A stretch of 64,000 nucleotides of DNA from Caulobacteraceae bacterium (GTDB lineage: Bacteria > Pseudomonadota > Alphaproteobacteria > Caulobacterales > Caulobacteraceae), in NCBI GenBank assembly GCA_947475735.1, contig CANJLQ010000016.1, positions 1-64,000 of the forward strand. Direction: 5' to 3'. Numbering within the stretch: the stretch's first letter is position 1; each line of letters opens with the position of its first letter. The notes beneath the pieces were generated by a model that was given only the letters and a program-made list of their open reading frames with translations, was not told where the DNA came from and did not search any database. Shown piece by piece: positions 49,355 to 58,447 of this stretch. Both the position numbers and the translations under genes were made by a program.

Positions 49355-50289
49355 GGAGCCCTCCCCAGCCGCTCTGCGATCAGGTCGAACACCCCCTGGG
49401 CATCGGCCTCGACCACCCAGTGATGCCTGGCGGTCGTGGCGTCCACGCGGAACTCCACCGCCGTGTGGCCCCGGGTCAGGTCGCTTTCGGTTTCCACGGC
49501 GATCTCGCAGGGCACGGTCCGGAATAGCCCGGGCTTCAGCAGCCAGGCGACGGTGCAGGGATCGTGCAGCGGTGCCCACTCCCAGCCGACGATCCGGCGC
49601 TCGACGTCCTGGGAGAACCGCAGCAGCGCAGCCGCCGTGCGGGCGGATCGACCGGGCAGCGCCTCGATCGCCGCGATGCGGGTCTGCGTCGCCCGGACCT
49701 GATGGGTGGCGTCGAGGCCCAGCACCGTGACCCGGCAAGGGCTCGCGAACACCTCGGCGGCCGCATCGGGATCGGCCCAGATGTTGAACTCGGCCGAGGC
49801 CGTGATGTTGCCCCCCTCGGACCGCGCGCCGCCCATGACGACGACGGGACCCAGCCGCTCGGCCAGCGAGGGCTCGGCCCGCATCGCACGGGCCAGATTG
49901 GTCATCGGACCCATGACGGCGATCGCGACAGCCCCGGCGGGACGCGTCATGACCCGCTCGATCATCGCCTCTATGGCGGACCCCGTGGCTGCCGGCGCAT
50001 CCGGCGCAAAGACCTCCAGCCCACCCAGTCCCTCGGCGCCGTGGAACTCTGCCGCCTCGGCGGGTGGACGGCGCAGCGGACGCTCGGCCCCGGCGCAGAC
50101 GGGCACGTCCTGGCGCTCCGCGATCTGGCGGAGAATGCGGGCGTTGCGCGTCGTCCGCTCCAGCGAGACGTTCCCCGCCACGGTCGTCACGGCCAGGATC
50201 TCCAGCTCCGGCGAGGCGAAGGCCAGCAGCAGCCCAACGGCGTCATCGACCCCGGGGTCGCAGTCGATGATCAGGCTCTGGCGCGTCAC
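49351..50289 (-). CDS. Inosine-uridine-type nucleoside hydrolase
   Basis: The enzyme splits ribonucleosides into base and ribose. The 312-residue protein starts IIDCDPGVDDAVGLLLAF, the calcium-binding DxDxxxDD motif, and has VMGGA and AEFNIWADPDAAAEVF. No signal peptide is seen, so it is cytoplasmic. The start is the GTG at 50289, which overlaps the upstream stop (GTGA). Ribokinase is encoded directly after it. Confidence 0.9.
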   Translation of the reverse strand: MTRQSLIIDCDPGVDDAVGLLLAFASPELEILAVTTVAGNVSLERTTRNARILRQIAERQDVPVCAGAERPLRRPPAEAAEFHGAEGLGGLEVFAPDAPAATGSAIEAMIERVMTRPAGAVAIAVMGPMTNLARAMRAEPSLAERLGPVVVMGGARSEGGNITASAEFNIWADPDAAAEVFASPCRVTVLGLDATHQVRATQTRIAAIEALPGRSARTAAALLRFSQDVERRIVGWEWAPLHDPCTVAWLLKPGLFRTVPCEIAVETESDLTRGHTAVEFRVDATTARHHWVVEADAQGVFDLIAERLGRAP

Positions 50290-50966
50290 GCCCGGCAGGC
50301 CGCGACGCAGGCGGCGGCCAGCACCTCGGCGGAGTCGACCAGGGGCACCGCCAGGTCGGCGGCGGCGAGCAGCAGGGGCACTTCGGTGCAGCCCGCGATC
50401 ACCGCCTCGGCTCCGGTGGCGATCAGTTCCTCGCCCAGGGCCCGCATCGCGGCGCGCTGATCGGGGCCGGTGTCGCCGCGCTTGACGGCATAGACGCAGG
50501 CCATGAACCCGCCGCGCGCCCCGCCGCGCAGGATGACCGGCTCCAGTCCCGCAGCCTCGAGCGCCCGGCGGTACAGGGCCTCTCCGCCCGGCGTGGCCAA
50601 GACGCCGATCCGGCCCGCGCCCGTCCCCGACGCGGCCTTCACGGTCGCAGCGATCATGTCGATGAAGGGCAGGCCGGCCACCTCGATCCCCGCCTTCTGG
50701 GCATGAGCGGTGTTGCACGGCATGGCCAGCACCTCGGCTCCGGCCGCCTTGAGCCGCAACGCCATGGCCGCCAGTTCCGCCTCCGCCTCGCCCGGTCGGG
50801 TGTTCCGGTCCGGCACCTGGGGGTTCATGTCCATCACGACCCGGATGTGGTCGGCGTCGCCTTCGGCCGGGGTCAGGGCCTGGACCCGCGCCAGGAAGGC
50901 GACGGTCGCCGCCGGACCCATGCCGCCGAGAACGCCCAGAACCTTGTGGGACGGCGCAATACTCAT
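50286..50966 (-). CDS. Aspartate/glutamate racemase-family protein
   Basis: The 226-residue protein has the two-cysteine racemase fold: [17 protein letters not shown] at the start, the first Cys in AMPCNTAHA (about 83), and the second in [12 protein letters not shown] (about 195). It should interconvert L- and D-aspartate or glutamate, or a related acid, without a cofactor. Four-base overlaps at both ends place it in the desulfhydrase-nucleoside hydrolase-ribokinase operon, an unusual partnership. Confidence 0.85.
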   Translation of the reverse strand: MSIAPSHKVLGVLGGMGPAATVAFLARVQALTPAEGDADHIRVVMDMNPQVPDRNTRPGEAEAELAAMALRLKAAGAEVLAMPCNTAHAQKAGIEVAGLPFIDMIAATVKAASGTGAGRIGVLATPGGEALYRRALEAAGLEPVILRGGARGGFMACVYAVKRGDTGPDQRAAMRALGEELIATGAEAVIAGCTEVPLLLAAADLAVPLVDSAEVLAAACVAACRA

Positions 50967-51964
50967 CCGAACATCGGCTCCAGCTCGCCCTGATAGCCGA
51001 AGATCCCCTGGGCCCCGCCGGTGTGGAGGAAGACCACACGCTCGCCCTCGAACCGGCCCGCCTTCGCCAGCGCGATCAACCCCTTCATCGCCTTGGCGGA
51101 ATAGACGGGGTCCAGCACGATGCCGTCCGTCCGCGCCGCCAGCATCAGGGCGTCGGCCACGCCCTGGTCGATCAGCCCATAGCCCGCGCCGACATAGTCG
51201 CAGTTGGCGACGACCATGGCAGGCGTGACGCAGCCGGGCCGACCCAGCAGGGCCGCCGTCTCCTCGGCCAGCTTCAGCACATTGGCTTCCTGCTTCTCCT
51301 TCGGCGCACGAACGCCGATGCCCAGCACCGGAATGTCGGCCCCCATGACCGCCAGACCGGCGACCAGACCCGCATGGGTGCCGGCGCTGCCGGTCGCGGT
51401 CACGATCCGGTCGACGGCCAGATCCAGCTCGTCGGCCTGAACGACGATCTCTCGCGCGCAGTCGACATAGCCCAGGGCCCCGACCGGGTTGGAGCCGCCG
51501 CCCGGGATGACATAGGGCCGTCCGCCCCGCGCCCGGACCTCGGCCGCCGTCGTCTCCAGTTCGGCGGGCATGTCCGATCCTCCGGGCACGGAACGGACGC
51601 CGGCGCCGAACAACAGGTCCAGCAGGACGTTGCCGTTGCGGGTGTAGTCGACGGCCCGCGACCCGGTCCGCTCCTCGAGGATGACCTCGCACTTCAGCCC
51701 GTGGGCGGCGGCGGCGGCGGCCGTCTGGCGGACGTGGTTCGACTGTACCGCGCCCTGGGTGACCAGGGTGTCGGCGTTCTGCTCGAACGCCTCGCCCAGC
51801 AGGAACTCCAGCTTGCGGGTCTTGTTGCCGCCGCCCGCCAGGCCGGTGCAGTCGTCACGCTTGATCCAGAGATCGATCCCCAGCGTCTCTGAAAGGCGCG
51901 GCAAGGGTTCCAGCGGCGTCGGAAGGTGGGCGAGGCGGAGACGGGGGAAGCGGGCGAGATGCAT
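50963..51964 (-). CDS. D-cysteine desulfhydrase-family PLP enzyme
   Basis: The 333-residue fold-type II PLP enzyme belongs to the ACC deaminase/D-cysteine desulfhydrase family. The PLP lysine is in [18 protein letters not shown], followed by [17 protein letters not shown], and the phosphate-binding loop is [16 protein letters not shown]-cysteine desulfhydrase or L-cysteate sulfo-lyase activity are both possible, and the sequence alone does not decide. It is first in the four-gene operon, 133 bp after the terminator of the TonB-dependent receptor gene. Confidence 0.82.
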   Translation of the reverse strand: MHLARFPRLRLAHLPTPLEPLPRLSETLGIDLWIKRDDCTGLAGGGNKTRKLEFLLGEAFEQNADTLVTQGAVQSNHVRQTAAAAAAHGLKCEVILEERTGSRAVDYTRNGNVLLDLLFGAGVRSVPGGSDMPAELETTAAEVRARGGRPYVIPGGGSNPVGALGYVDCAREIVVQADELDLAVDRIVTATGSAGTHAGLVAGLAVMGADIPVLGIGVRAPKEKQEANVLKLAEETAALLGRPGCVTPAMVVANCDYVGAGYGLIDQGVADALMLAARTDGIVLDPVYSAKAMKGLIALAKAGRFEGERVVFLHTGGAQGIFGYQGELEPMFG

Positions 51965-52041
51965 GGACAGGCTCCTGTGAGCCCATCCCTAACGCGGCGC
52001 GCGAAAGGCTGAAAGCTCGGGCTCGGTGTCGCGCGACAACG

Positions 52042-52071
52042 AAAAACCGGCCGGGGTCGCCCCCGGCCGGT
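52042..52071 (-). terminator. Rho-independent terminator after the receptor gene
   Basis: Read on the minus strand, an 11-bp GC-rich stem (ACCGGCCGGGG and its complement) with a four-base loop is followed by TTTTT. It lies about 25 bp past the stop of the TonB-dependent receptor gene and should end most transcripts before the desulfhydrase operon. Confidence 0.88.
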
Positions 52072-52096
52072 CCAGTGGTTCAGCCTGGCGGCTGGA

Positions 52097-54697
52097 TCAG
52101 TATTTGACGCGCAAGGTTACGCCGTAAGTGCGCGGGGCACCCAGGAAGGCGTCGATCGTCTGGCTGTCGGTGGCCGGGGTGTAGAACGTTCCGTCCGGCT
52201 GCTGGGTCGAGGCGAAGCCGCCGCCCTGCAGGAAGCCGTTGTAGGCGACCTGGGTGTACTCTTCGTCGGTCAGGTTCTGGGCCCAGGCTTCCAGCGTCCA
52301 GCGCTCGTCTTCGGAGCCGATCGAAATCCGGCCGTTCAGGGTGCCGAAGCCTTCCTGCAGCTTGAAGGGCAGCAGGTCGGAGCCGGTGTTGTAGTCGGTC
52401 ATATACTTGCCCGACAGCGAGAAGCCGAACTCAAGGCCGTTGCCGATCGACCGGTTGAAGTTGATCGACCCGACATAGGACCACTCCGGCGCGAACGACG
52501 GCGTCGCTCCCGGGAGCAGCGAGATGCCGGGGAAGTTGCCCGGAATGGCCAGATCGGCGGCGGTGAAGCGGCCGTACTGCGCGTCGGTGTAGGTGATGCC
52601 GCCGCCCAGGGTCAGACCCTCGATCGGGGTGAACCACAGGAAGTCGGCGTCCACGCCGCGCGAGGTCAGCTCAGGGATCGATTCCACCACGAAGGCGGTG
52701 CCGAGGAAGGTGTTGAGCTGGAAGTTGTCGAAGGTCTGGTCGAAGTAGGTCGCGTTCAGCAGCATCGAGCGGTTGAACAGCGTGGTCTTGATGCCGAGCT
52801 CGTAGCTGTCGACCTCTTCCGACGGGAAGAACAGCGAGGCGACCGGGGTGATGCCGTTCTGCACGCGGTCCTGGTTGTAGCCGAAGCTCTTGTAGCCACG
52901 AGCGTAGGAACCGTAGACCAGAACGGAGTCGTTGAAGCGGTAGGCCGCCTTGACGGTACCCGACAGGTTGCTGTCGTTGACGCTCTCGTTGATGCCGCGG
53001 TTGGCATAGAACGGATTGGTCCAGGGCAGGCAGTGACGGGCCAGGATCGCCGGGGCGTTCGCGGTACCAAGGACTCCCGTGATGACGGCGGCGTTGCCGA
53101 GCGCGGCGGCGCAGGTCAGCTGATTCGCCCCGATATTGGTCTGGGTCCCGATCAGCCGCTTTTCATCGTAGGTGTAGCGCAGGCCGAGGGTGATCTCGAA
53201 CTGCTCGGTCAGGCTCCAGGTGTTGTTCGTGAACAACGCGATCGAGTCGGACCGTTGCGAGTAGCGATCCTCAAACGTCTGGCCCGCGGTGAACGTCGGG
53301 CCGCCTCCGGATACGGCACCGCCGGTGCCCAGGCACTGCTGCAGACCCAGAGCCGTCTGGCCGGGGCGCGTGAAGCAGGGGATGATGCCGGGGCTGACCG
53401 GGAAGGCCGGAACGGCGGCATTCAGGGCCGCCGACAGCTGGAAGGACAGGACCGGAGCATAGTCGGCACCGAGGAAGAAGGTGTCGCCACGGTTGACGTT
53501 CTCACGCGTGGCGAACACGCCGACCAACCAGTCCCAGGTGTCCGTCGCGCCGGCCAGGCGGAGTTCCTGGGTGACGTTGCGGACGCGGGCGTAGAAGTCG
53601 TCGTTGGGCAGGCGATAGGCGATGTCGGCACCGGTGAAGTCGGCGTCCTGGCCGTTCACGGTCTCCCAGCTGCGCCAAGAGGAGATCGAGGTCAGGGTCG
53701 CGTTCCAGGCGTCGATGTCGATGTTGGCCTCGGCCGACAGGCCCATGTCCTCGATTTCCTGGTCGGTCTCACGGTTGGCGAAGGCGCCGCGCGAGAAGGG
53801 CAGGAAGCCGAAACCCGCAGCCGGCGGACGCTGGCCGGTGCCGACGGACGAGGCGTCGATGAAGGGATAGGTCGGGCCGGTGCGGACCTGGACGCCGGTG
53901 CAGCAGTATTCCGAACGGTTCGAATAGTCCGCGATCAGGCGGATCGAGGCGCTGTCGCTGGGCAGGACCAACAGCTGGCCACGCAGGGTGTAGAAGTCCT
54001 GATTGGCGTCGTCGGTGCGGGTACGCGGGCCGTCGCCGGTGTTGACGTCATAGAAGCCGTCGCGCTGACGCGTCGCCGCGTACAGGCGATAGGCGACCGT
54101 GTCGTTGATCGGGCCGGTGACCGAGCCCGAGACGCCGTAGTGGCCATAGTTGCCTGCGGTCAGCTCGGCGTTGAAGCCCGGCGTGAACGACGGGGCCTCG
54201 GTGATGATGTTGATGACGCCGGCCGAGGTGTTCTTGCCGAACAGCGTGCCCTGCGGTCCCTTCAGGACCTCGATCCGCTCCAGTTCGCCCAGGTCGCCGA
54301 AGCCGACGCCGTTGCGCGAGCGGTAGACGCCGTCGATGACGATGCCGACCGAGCTCTCCAGGCCGGGGTTGTCACCGACCGTGCCGACGCCGCGGATACG
54401 GGCGGTCGTCGATGCCTCGGTGGTCGTCGAGGTGACGGTCAGGCCGGGCGTCAGGATCTGCAGGTCCTTGATGTCCCGGACGCCGGCGTCCTGCAGCACT
54501 TCAGCCGACAGGCTGGTGACCACGATCGGCACGTCCTGCAGGCTCTGCTCGCGCTTCTGGGCGGTGACGATGATGTCGTCGACGCTGGACGCTTGACCGT
54601 CCTGATCCTGGGCCTGGACGGCCCCGGCGAAACCGAAGGCGACGGCGGCCACGGCACTCGCGGACGCGGTGCTGCGGAGAAGTTTGACAAGACGCAT
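52097..54697 (-). CDS. TonB-dependent outer-membrane receptor
   Basis: The 866-residue precursor has a signal peptide (SASAVAAVAFGFAGAVQAQ). A plug domain follows (DDIIVTAQKREQSLQDVPIVVTSLSAEVLQDAGVRDIKDLQ..., with GVGTVGDNPGLESSVGIVIDGVYRSRNG and LERIEVLKGPQGTLFGKNTSAGVINI). The rest is a long beta barrel ending in ...TYGVTLRVKY with the C-terminal aromatic residue needed for assembly. It resembles the large Caulobacterales/sphingomonad class that takes up varied organic compounds, so the substrate is not iron by default. The start at 54697 has GGGAG seven bases upstream. Confidence 0.93.
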   Translation of the reverse strand: MRLVKLLRSTASASAVAAVAFGFAGAVQAQDQDGQASSVDDIIVTAQKREQSLQDVPIVVTSLSAEVLQDAGVRDIKDLQILTPGLTVTSTTTEASTTARIRGVGTVGDNPGLESSVGIVIDGVYRSRNGVGFGDLGELERIEVLKGPQGTLFGKNTSAGVINIITEAPSFTPGFNAELTAGNYGHYGVSGSVTGPINDTVAYRLYAATRQRDGFYDVNTGDGPRTRTDDANQDFYTLRGQLLVLPSDSASIRLIADYSNRSEYCCTGVQVRTGPTYPFIDASSVGTGQRPPAAGFGFLPFSRGAFANRETDQEIEDMGLSAEANIDIDAWNATLTSISSWRSWETVNGQDADFTGADIAYRLPNDDFYARVRNVTQELRLAGATDTWDWLVGVFATRENVNRGDTFFLGADYAPVLSFQLSAALNAAVPAFPVSPGIIPCFTRPGQTALGLQQCLGTGGAVSGGGPTFTAGQTFEDRYSQRSDSIALFTNNTWSLTEQFEITLGLRYTYDEKRLIGTQTNIGANQLTCAAALGNAAVITGVLGTANAPAILARHCLPWTNPFYANRGINESVNDSNLSGTVKAAYRFNDSVLVYGSYARGYKSFGYNQDRVQNGITPVASLFFPSEEVDSYELGIKTTLFNRSMLLNATYFDQTFDNFQLNTFLGTAFVVESIPELTSRGVDADFLWFTPIEGLTLGGGITYTDAQYGRFTAADLAIPGNFPGISLLPGATPSFAPEWSYVGSINFNRSIGNGLEFGFSLSGKYMTDYNTGSDLLPFKLQEGFGTLNGRISIGSEDERWTLEAWAQNLTDEEYTQVAYNGFLQGGGFASTQQPDGTFYTPATDSQTIDAFLGAPRTYGVTLRVKY

Positions 54698-54939
54698 GGA
54701 CGGCTCCCGGCTCATGGCCGGACACGCCCTTCCGGGGCGGGTCGCGGCGTTTCCTGATTCCCAGACCCGCGCCCTTCTTGCGGAGCGGCGGATTCTCGAA
54801 GGTTTTGCCTAGTCCAAGCCGGGCACAGCGACAAGCAGTCGCGTCCGTTCACGCCATGTTTCAACCCCGCCCCCGCCCGTTGTGTGACGCAAAAGCGACA
54901 GACGACGGTGCCCTAGGGTCAATATTCGCCGGCTAGACG

Positions 54940-56142
54940 TTAGTAATCGGTCGCCAATGCCTTGGCCTCACGGCGTTTGCTGGATGCGATCGCCAGGATG
55001 ACCGCGCCCAGGACGCCCGACAGGACCGAGCCCAGGATGACACCCAGCTTGACCTGGACCTGGGCCGGCGAGTCGATGGCCCCGGGGAAGGCGAGCGCCC
55101 CGATGAACAGGCTCATCGTGAAGCCGACACCGCACAACAGGCTGACCCCGTAGATCTGAAGCCAAGTCGCCTGGCTGGGGCGCGCGCCGAGCCTCAGTGC
55201 GGAACTCAGCCAGGCCGCGCCGAAGACCCCGATCTGCTTGCCGAAGAACAGGCCCGCCGCGATGCTGAGAACCAGGGGGGCCAGAAGCTGGTCCATCGAC
55301 AGTCCGGCGAAGGACACCCCGGCCTTGGCGAAGGCGAACAGCGGCAGGATCAGGTAGGCGACGTACGGATGCAGGTCGTGCATGGCCTCTTTCAGCGGGC
55401 TTTGGGAATCCTGTGCGCGTGGCGACACCGGCACGATGGCTGCGAAGGCGACGGCGGCGAGCGAGGTCGAAAGCCCGGCCTGGACGCTCAGCCACCATAC
55501 GACCGCGAAGGCCATGACCCAGAGCGGCGCGGCGATCCGGCGGCGCGACGCGACGGCGAGAACCGCCAGTAGCCCTGCGGCCCAGGCCAGTGGAACCCAG
55601 TCGACCCCGGCGCTGAACAGCACCGCGATGAGGGCGATGGCCCCCAGGTCGTCCACGATCGCCAGGGTCAGCAGAAAGACCCTGAGCGAGGACGGCAGGC
55701 CCCGCCCGACCAGGGCGAAGACGGCCAGGGCGAAGGCGATATCCGTCGCCAACGGGATGGGCCATCCGCCGGACGGCCCGCCCAGGGGGCCGCTGACGGC
55801 AAGAAACACCGCAGCCGGGGCCACCATGCCGCCCAGGGCGGCGATCACCGGCGTCGCCAGTTTCTTCGGATCGCTGAGTTCGCCCTGGCGGATCTCGTAC
55901 TTGATCTCCAGCCCGACGACGAGGAAGAAGATGGCCATCAGGCCTTCCTTGATCCACTCCGAGACCGCGAGTTCGAGCCTCAGTGGACCGGCCTGGAACA
56001 GATGCTCGCTCTTCAGCCAGTAGAAATACGCCTCAGACAGCGGCGAGTTGGCCACGATCAGGGCCGCGATCGCGGCGAGTCCCAGAAAGGCTCCCGAAGC
56101 GGCTTCGGTCTTGAGAAAATCGAGCGTCAGTTTCTTCGCCAC
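54940..56142 (-). CDS. nhaA: Na+/H+ antiporter NhaA
   Basis: NhaA expels sodium in exchange for protons. The 400-residue protein has about 12 membrane segments and the ion-binding double Asp in LTLAIVDDLGAIALIAVLFS (about residue 165), plus LATDIAFALAVFALVGRGLP and GLEIKYEIRQGEL. The start codon is GTG (MAKKLTLDFLK). It lies alone between the receptor gene and selO. Confidence 0.95.
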   Translation of the reverse strand: MAKKLTLDFLKTEAASGAFLGLAAIAALIVANSPLSEAYFYWLKSEHLFQAGPLRLELAVSEWIKEGLMAIFFLVVGLEIKYEIRQGELSDPKKLATPVIAALGGMVAPAAVFLAVSGPLGGPSGGWPIPLATDIAFALAVFALVGRGLPSSLRVFLLTLAIVDDLGAIALIAVLFSAGVDWVPLAWAAGLLAVLAVASRRRIAAPLWVMAFAVVWWLSVQAGLSTSLAAVAFAAIVPVSPRAQDSQSPLKEAMHDLHPYVAYLILPLFAFAKAGVSFAGLSMDQLLAPLVLSIAAGLFFGKQIGVFGAAWLSSALRLGARPSQATWLQIYGVSLLCGVGFTMSLFIGALAFPGAIDSPAQVQVKLGVILGSVLSGVLGAVILAIASSKRREAKALATDY

Positions 56143-56355
56143 GGCGGGCCTCCGGATCGTTGGGGGTCTACGTCGTGGCGTCCGGTTATCGACGGACGCC
56201 GGACCGGGTTCGCCGCGATGGCTCGCGGCGCCGGCCTGGCCGAGGCTTTCGCCCCGCCTGATCTCTGAGCGTCACAATACCCGGCGGGGCCGGAGGTTCA
56301 ACCGTTTGTCGCTATGCCGGTTGCTTATCCGGCGGGCAGACCGCATCTGCCGACC

Positions 56356-57825
56356 ATGCCCATCAGCGCCGACTATCGTCCCGAGCCCGCCTTCTTCGAC
56401 CTGGGACCCGAATTCGGCGACGCCGTGCGCCCGGCGGCGTTTCCCGAGACCCGGCTGCGTTTTCGCGATGATCGGGCGGCGGCATCGGTGGGGCTGCAGG
56501 GACTGTCCGATGCCGAATGGATCGCCCACTTCGGCCGGTTCGACCCCCTGCCCGGCCAGCCCGGCCCGATCGCCATGCGCTATCACGGCCACCAGTTCCG
56601 CACCTACAATCCAGACCTGGGCGACGGCCGCGGCTTCCTGGCGGCGCAGATGCGAGAAATCCCCGGCGCTCAAGCAGCGAGTTTCGCCGCACGCGGCGGA
56701 AGCGTCGCGAGCGGTAGCGCCCAACAAGGCGCTCGCCTTCTCGACCTGGGCACCAAGGGCTCGGGCACCACGCCCTGGTCGCGCGCCGGCGACGGCCGCC
56801 TGACACTGAAGGGCAGCGTGCGAGAGGTGCTGGCCGCCGCCTTGCTGGAGGCGCGCGGCGTGCCGACCAGCCGCGCCTTCTCCCTGATCGAGACCGGAGA
56901 GGCGCTGGAACGCGGCGACGAGCCTTCGCCAACGCGGTCGGCGGTGCTGGTCCGCCTCCAGCACAGCCATGTCCGCTTCGGCACGTTTCAGCGGACCGCC
57001 TTCTTCGGTCGCACCGACCAGATCGAGACCCTGATCGAGCACGTCCGGTCGCTTTATCACCCGCAGGTCGCGTCCGGCGACGCGCCGGGTCTTTTGGTCG
57101 CCATCGTTCAGGCATCCGCCCGGCTCACCGCGCGGTGGATCGCGGCGGGCTTCGTCCACGGTGTGCTGAACACTGACAATCTGAACGTCACGGGCGAGGG
57201 CTTCGACTACGGCCCGTGGCGGTTCCTGCCATTTTACGACCCGGGCTTCACCGCCGCCTATTTCGATCACTCCGGCCTCTACGCCTTCGCGCGCCAGCCC
57301 GAGGCGGTGTTCTGGAACCTGACCCAGCTGGCGGGCTGCCTGAAGCTGGTTGCCGAGGCCGAACCCCTGACCGAGGCCCTGAACGGCTTTGGGCCGGCCT
57401 ACATTCGCGAACTGCGCGCCGCCTTCCTGGAACGGCTGGGCGTGCTCAGCCTCGGCGAGGCGGCGGACCAGCGTCTGCTGGACGCCACCCTCGCCTTGCT
57501 GCGCGAGGGCGGCGAGGCGCTAGGCTGGGAACCTGTGTTCCACGACTGGTTCGCCGGTTTCTCCTCCTCCGCCCGCGCCCTGTCCGGTCCACGCCGCAAG
57601 CTCTATCAGGGCGAAACCTTCGACGCCTTCCGCTTCGCCCTGTTCGAACACGAGCCCGATCGGCCCGAGCGGCTGGAGCATGCGGTTTTCGCGAAACCGC
57701 CTGAGGACCTGCTGATCGACGAGGTCGAGGCGATCTGGGCGGCAATCGATAAAGCGGATGACTGGTCGGTCTTCGAGACGAAACTGGCCCGGATCGAGGC
57801 GGTCCGGGCGGCTCACGCTGCCTGA
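56356..57825 (+). CDS. selO: SelO-family protein AMPylase with a 21-residue insert
   Basis: SelO (YdiU) is a pseudokinase-fold enzyme that transfers AMP to protein hydroxyls. The 489-residue protein has LGTKGSGTTPWSRAGDGRLTLKGSVREVL, SLIETGEALERGDEPSPTRSAVLVRLQHSHVRFGTFQR, and VHGVLNTDNLNVTGEGFDYGPWRFL in family order. Between REIPGA and RLLDLGTKGSG sits a 21-residue insert that the family lacks, encoded by a palindromic DNA insert at 56665-56734. The usual Sec/Cys near the C-terminus is not seen. I chose the ATG at 56356; an ATG at 56314 is possible. The gene ends 13 bp inside the convergent TetR gene. Confidence 0.88.
   Translation: MPISADYRPEPAFFDLGPEFGDAVRPAAFPETRLRFRDDRAAASVGLQGLSDAEWIAHFGRFDPLPGQPGPIAMRYHGHQFRTYNPDLGDGRGFLAAQMREIPGAQAASFAARGGSVASGSAQQGARLLDLGTKGSGTTPWSRAGDGRLTLKGSVREVLAAALLEARGVPTSRAFSLIETGEALERGDEPSPTRSAVLVRLQHSHVRFGTFQRTAFFGRTDQIETLIEHVRSLYHPQVASGDAPGLLVAIVQASARLTARWIAAGFVHGVLNTDNLNVTGEGFDYGPWRFLPFYDPGFTAAYFDHSGLYAFARQPEAVFWNLTQLAGCLKLVAEAEPLTEALNGFGPAYIRELRAAFLERLGVLSLGEAADQRLLDATLALLREGGEALGWEPVFHDWFAGFSSSARALSGPRRKLYQGETFDAFRFALFEHEPDRPERLEHAVFAKPPEDLLIDEVEAIWAAIDKADDWSVFETKLARIEAVRAAHAA
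56665..56734. repeat. 63-bp palindromic insert between 7-bp direct repeats
   Basis: GGCGCTC occurs at 56665-56671 and again at 56728-56734. The 63 bp from one copy to the next contain an imperfect palindrome (outer arms GGCGCT/AGCGCC, inner arms TTCGCCGC/GCGGCGGAA). Removing exactly 63 bp restores an uninterrupted PGARLLDLGTKGSG in selO. The flanking repeat looks like a target-site duplication. Confidence 0.7.
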
Positions 57826-58394
57826 GACAGCCGCAGGGCCAGGGTTCGCCGCGCGGCGTCCGGGGCCGCGGTGTCGCCCATGAGCCAGTGCTGGACGTGC
57901 TGCTCCAGATAGAGCGCGAAGATCAGCCGGGTGATGTCCTCCGGGTCGGCGACCCCGGCACGCTCCGCCGCCCGCCGCACCGTCAACCGCCAGCGGCCCC
58001 AGCCCTCGGCCAGCCGGTCGCGGACCGGGCCGAGGTCGGCGTCGGCATCCATCACGGCCGCAAGCATGGGACATCCGCCGGGATGGCCGTCGGCGCACGA
58101 CCATGCCACCCAGCCGTCCAGCAACGCCTTCAGCTGTTCCGGACCGTCCGGCACCGCCAGCGCCGGCGCCGCGACGTCGCGCGCGAAGTCCGAGAACACC
58201 CGGTCGATCAGCGCCAGCTGCAGCGCCTCCTTGGATCCGAAATGCACATAGAGGCCGCTCTTGGACATGCCGAGGGCAGCCGCCAGATCGCCGATGGTGA
58301 TCCCGTTCAACCCCTTGAGACTGGCCATCGGGATGGCCCCGTCCAGGATCGCCCGCCGCGTCGTTTCGCCTTTCGCCATGCCGCAGTTTGACAT
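57813..58394 (-). CDS. TetR-family transcriptional regulator
   Basis: The 193-residue protein has an N-terminal helix-turn-helix, GITIGDLAAALGMSKSGLYVHFGSKEALQLALIDRVF (about 32-68), and a helical ligand-binding domain with a TetR_C-like end. AGGAG lies just before the ATG at 58394; an ATG at 58379 is an alternative. It is divergent from the HD-domain gene across 53 bp that contain an operator-like palindrome, so it probably represses that gene and itself. The ligand is unknown. Confidence 0.88.
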   Translation of the reverse strand: MSNCGMAKGETTRRAILDGAIPMASLKGLNGITIGDLAAALGMSKSGLYVHFGSKEALQLALIDRVFSDFARDVAAPALAVPDGPEQLKALLDGWVAWSCADGHPGGCPMLAAVMDADADLGPVRDRLAEGWGRWRLTVRRAAERAGVADPEDITRLIFALYLEQHVQHWLMGDTAAPDAARRTLALRLSQAA

Positions 58395-58419
58395 CGTCTC
58401 CTCTCGTGGTCAAAAAAGC

Positions 58420-58431
58420 ACGACCGTTCGT
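58420..58431. promoter_or_regulatory. Operator-like palindrome for the TetR regulator
   Basis: ACGACCGTTCGT is an imperfect palindrome (10 of 12 positions symmetric) in the 53 bp between the divergent TetR and HD-domain genes, 16 bp before the HD start. Position and form fit a TetR operator. This is an inference from layout alone. Confidence 0.4.
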
Positions 58432-58447
58432 TTTATGGAGAAGCGCG

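Noticed and set aside
53033..54757. 574-residue plus-strand open frame
   Set aside because: Antisense shadow of the TonB-dependent receptor gene.
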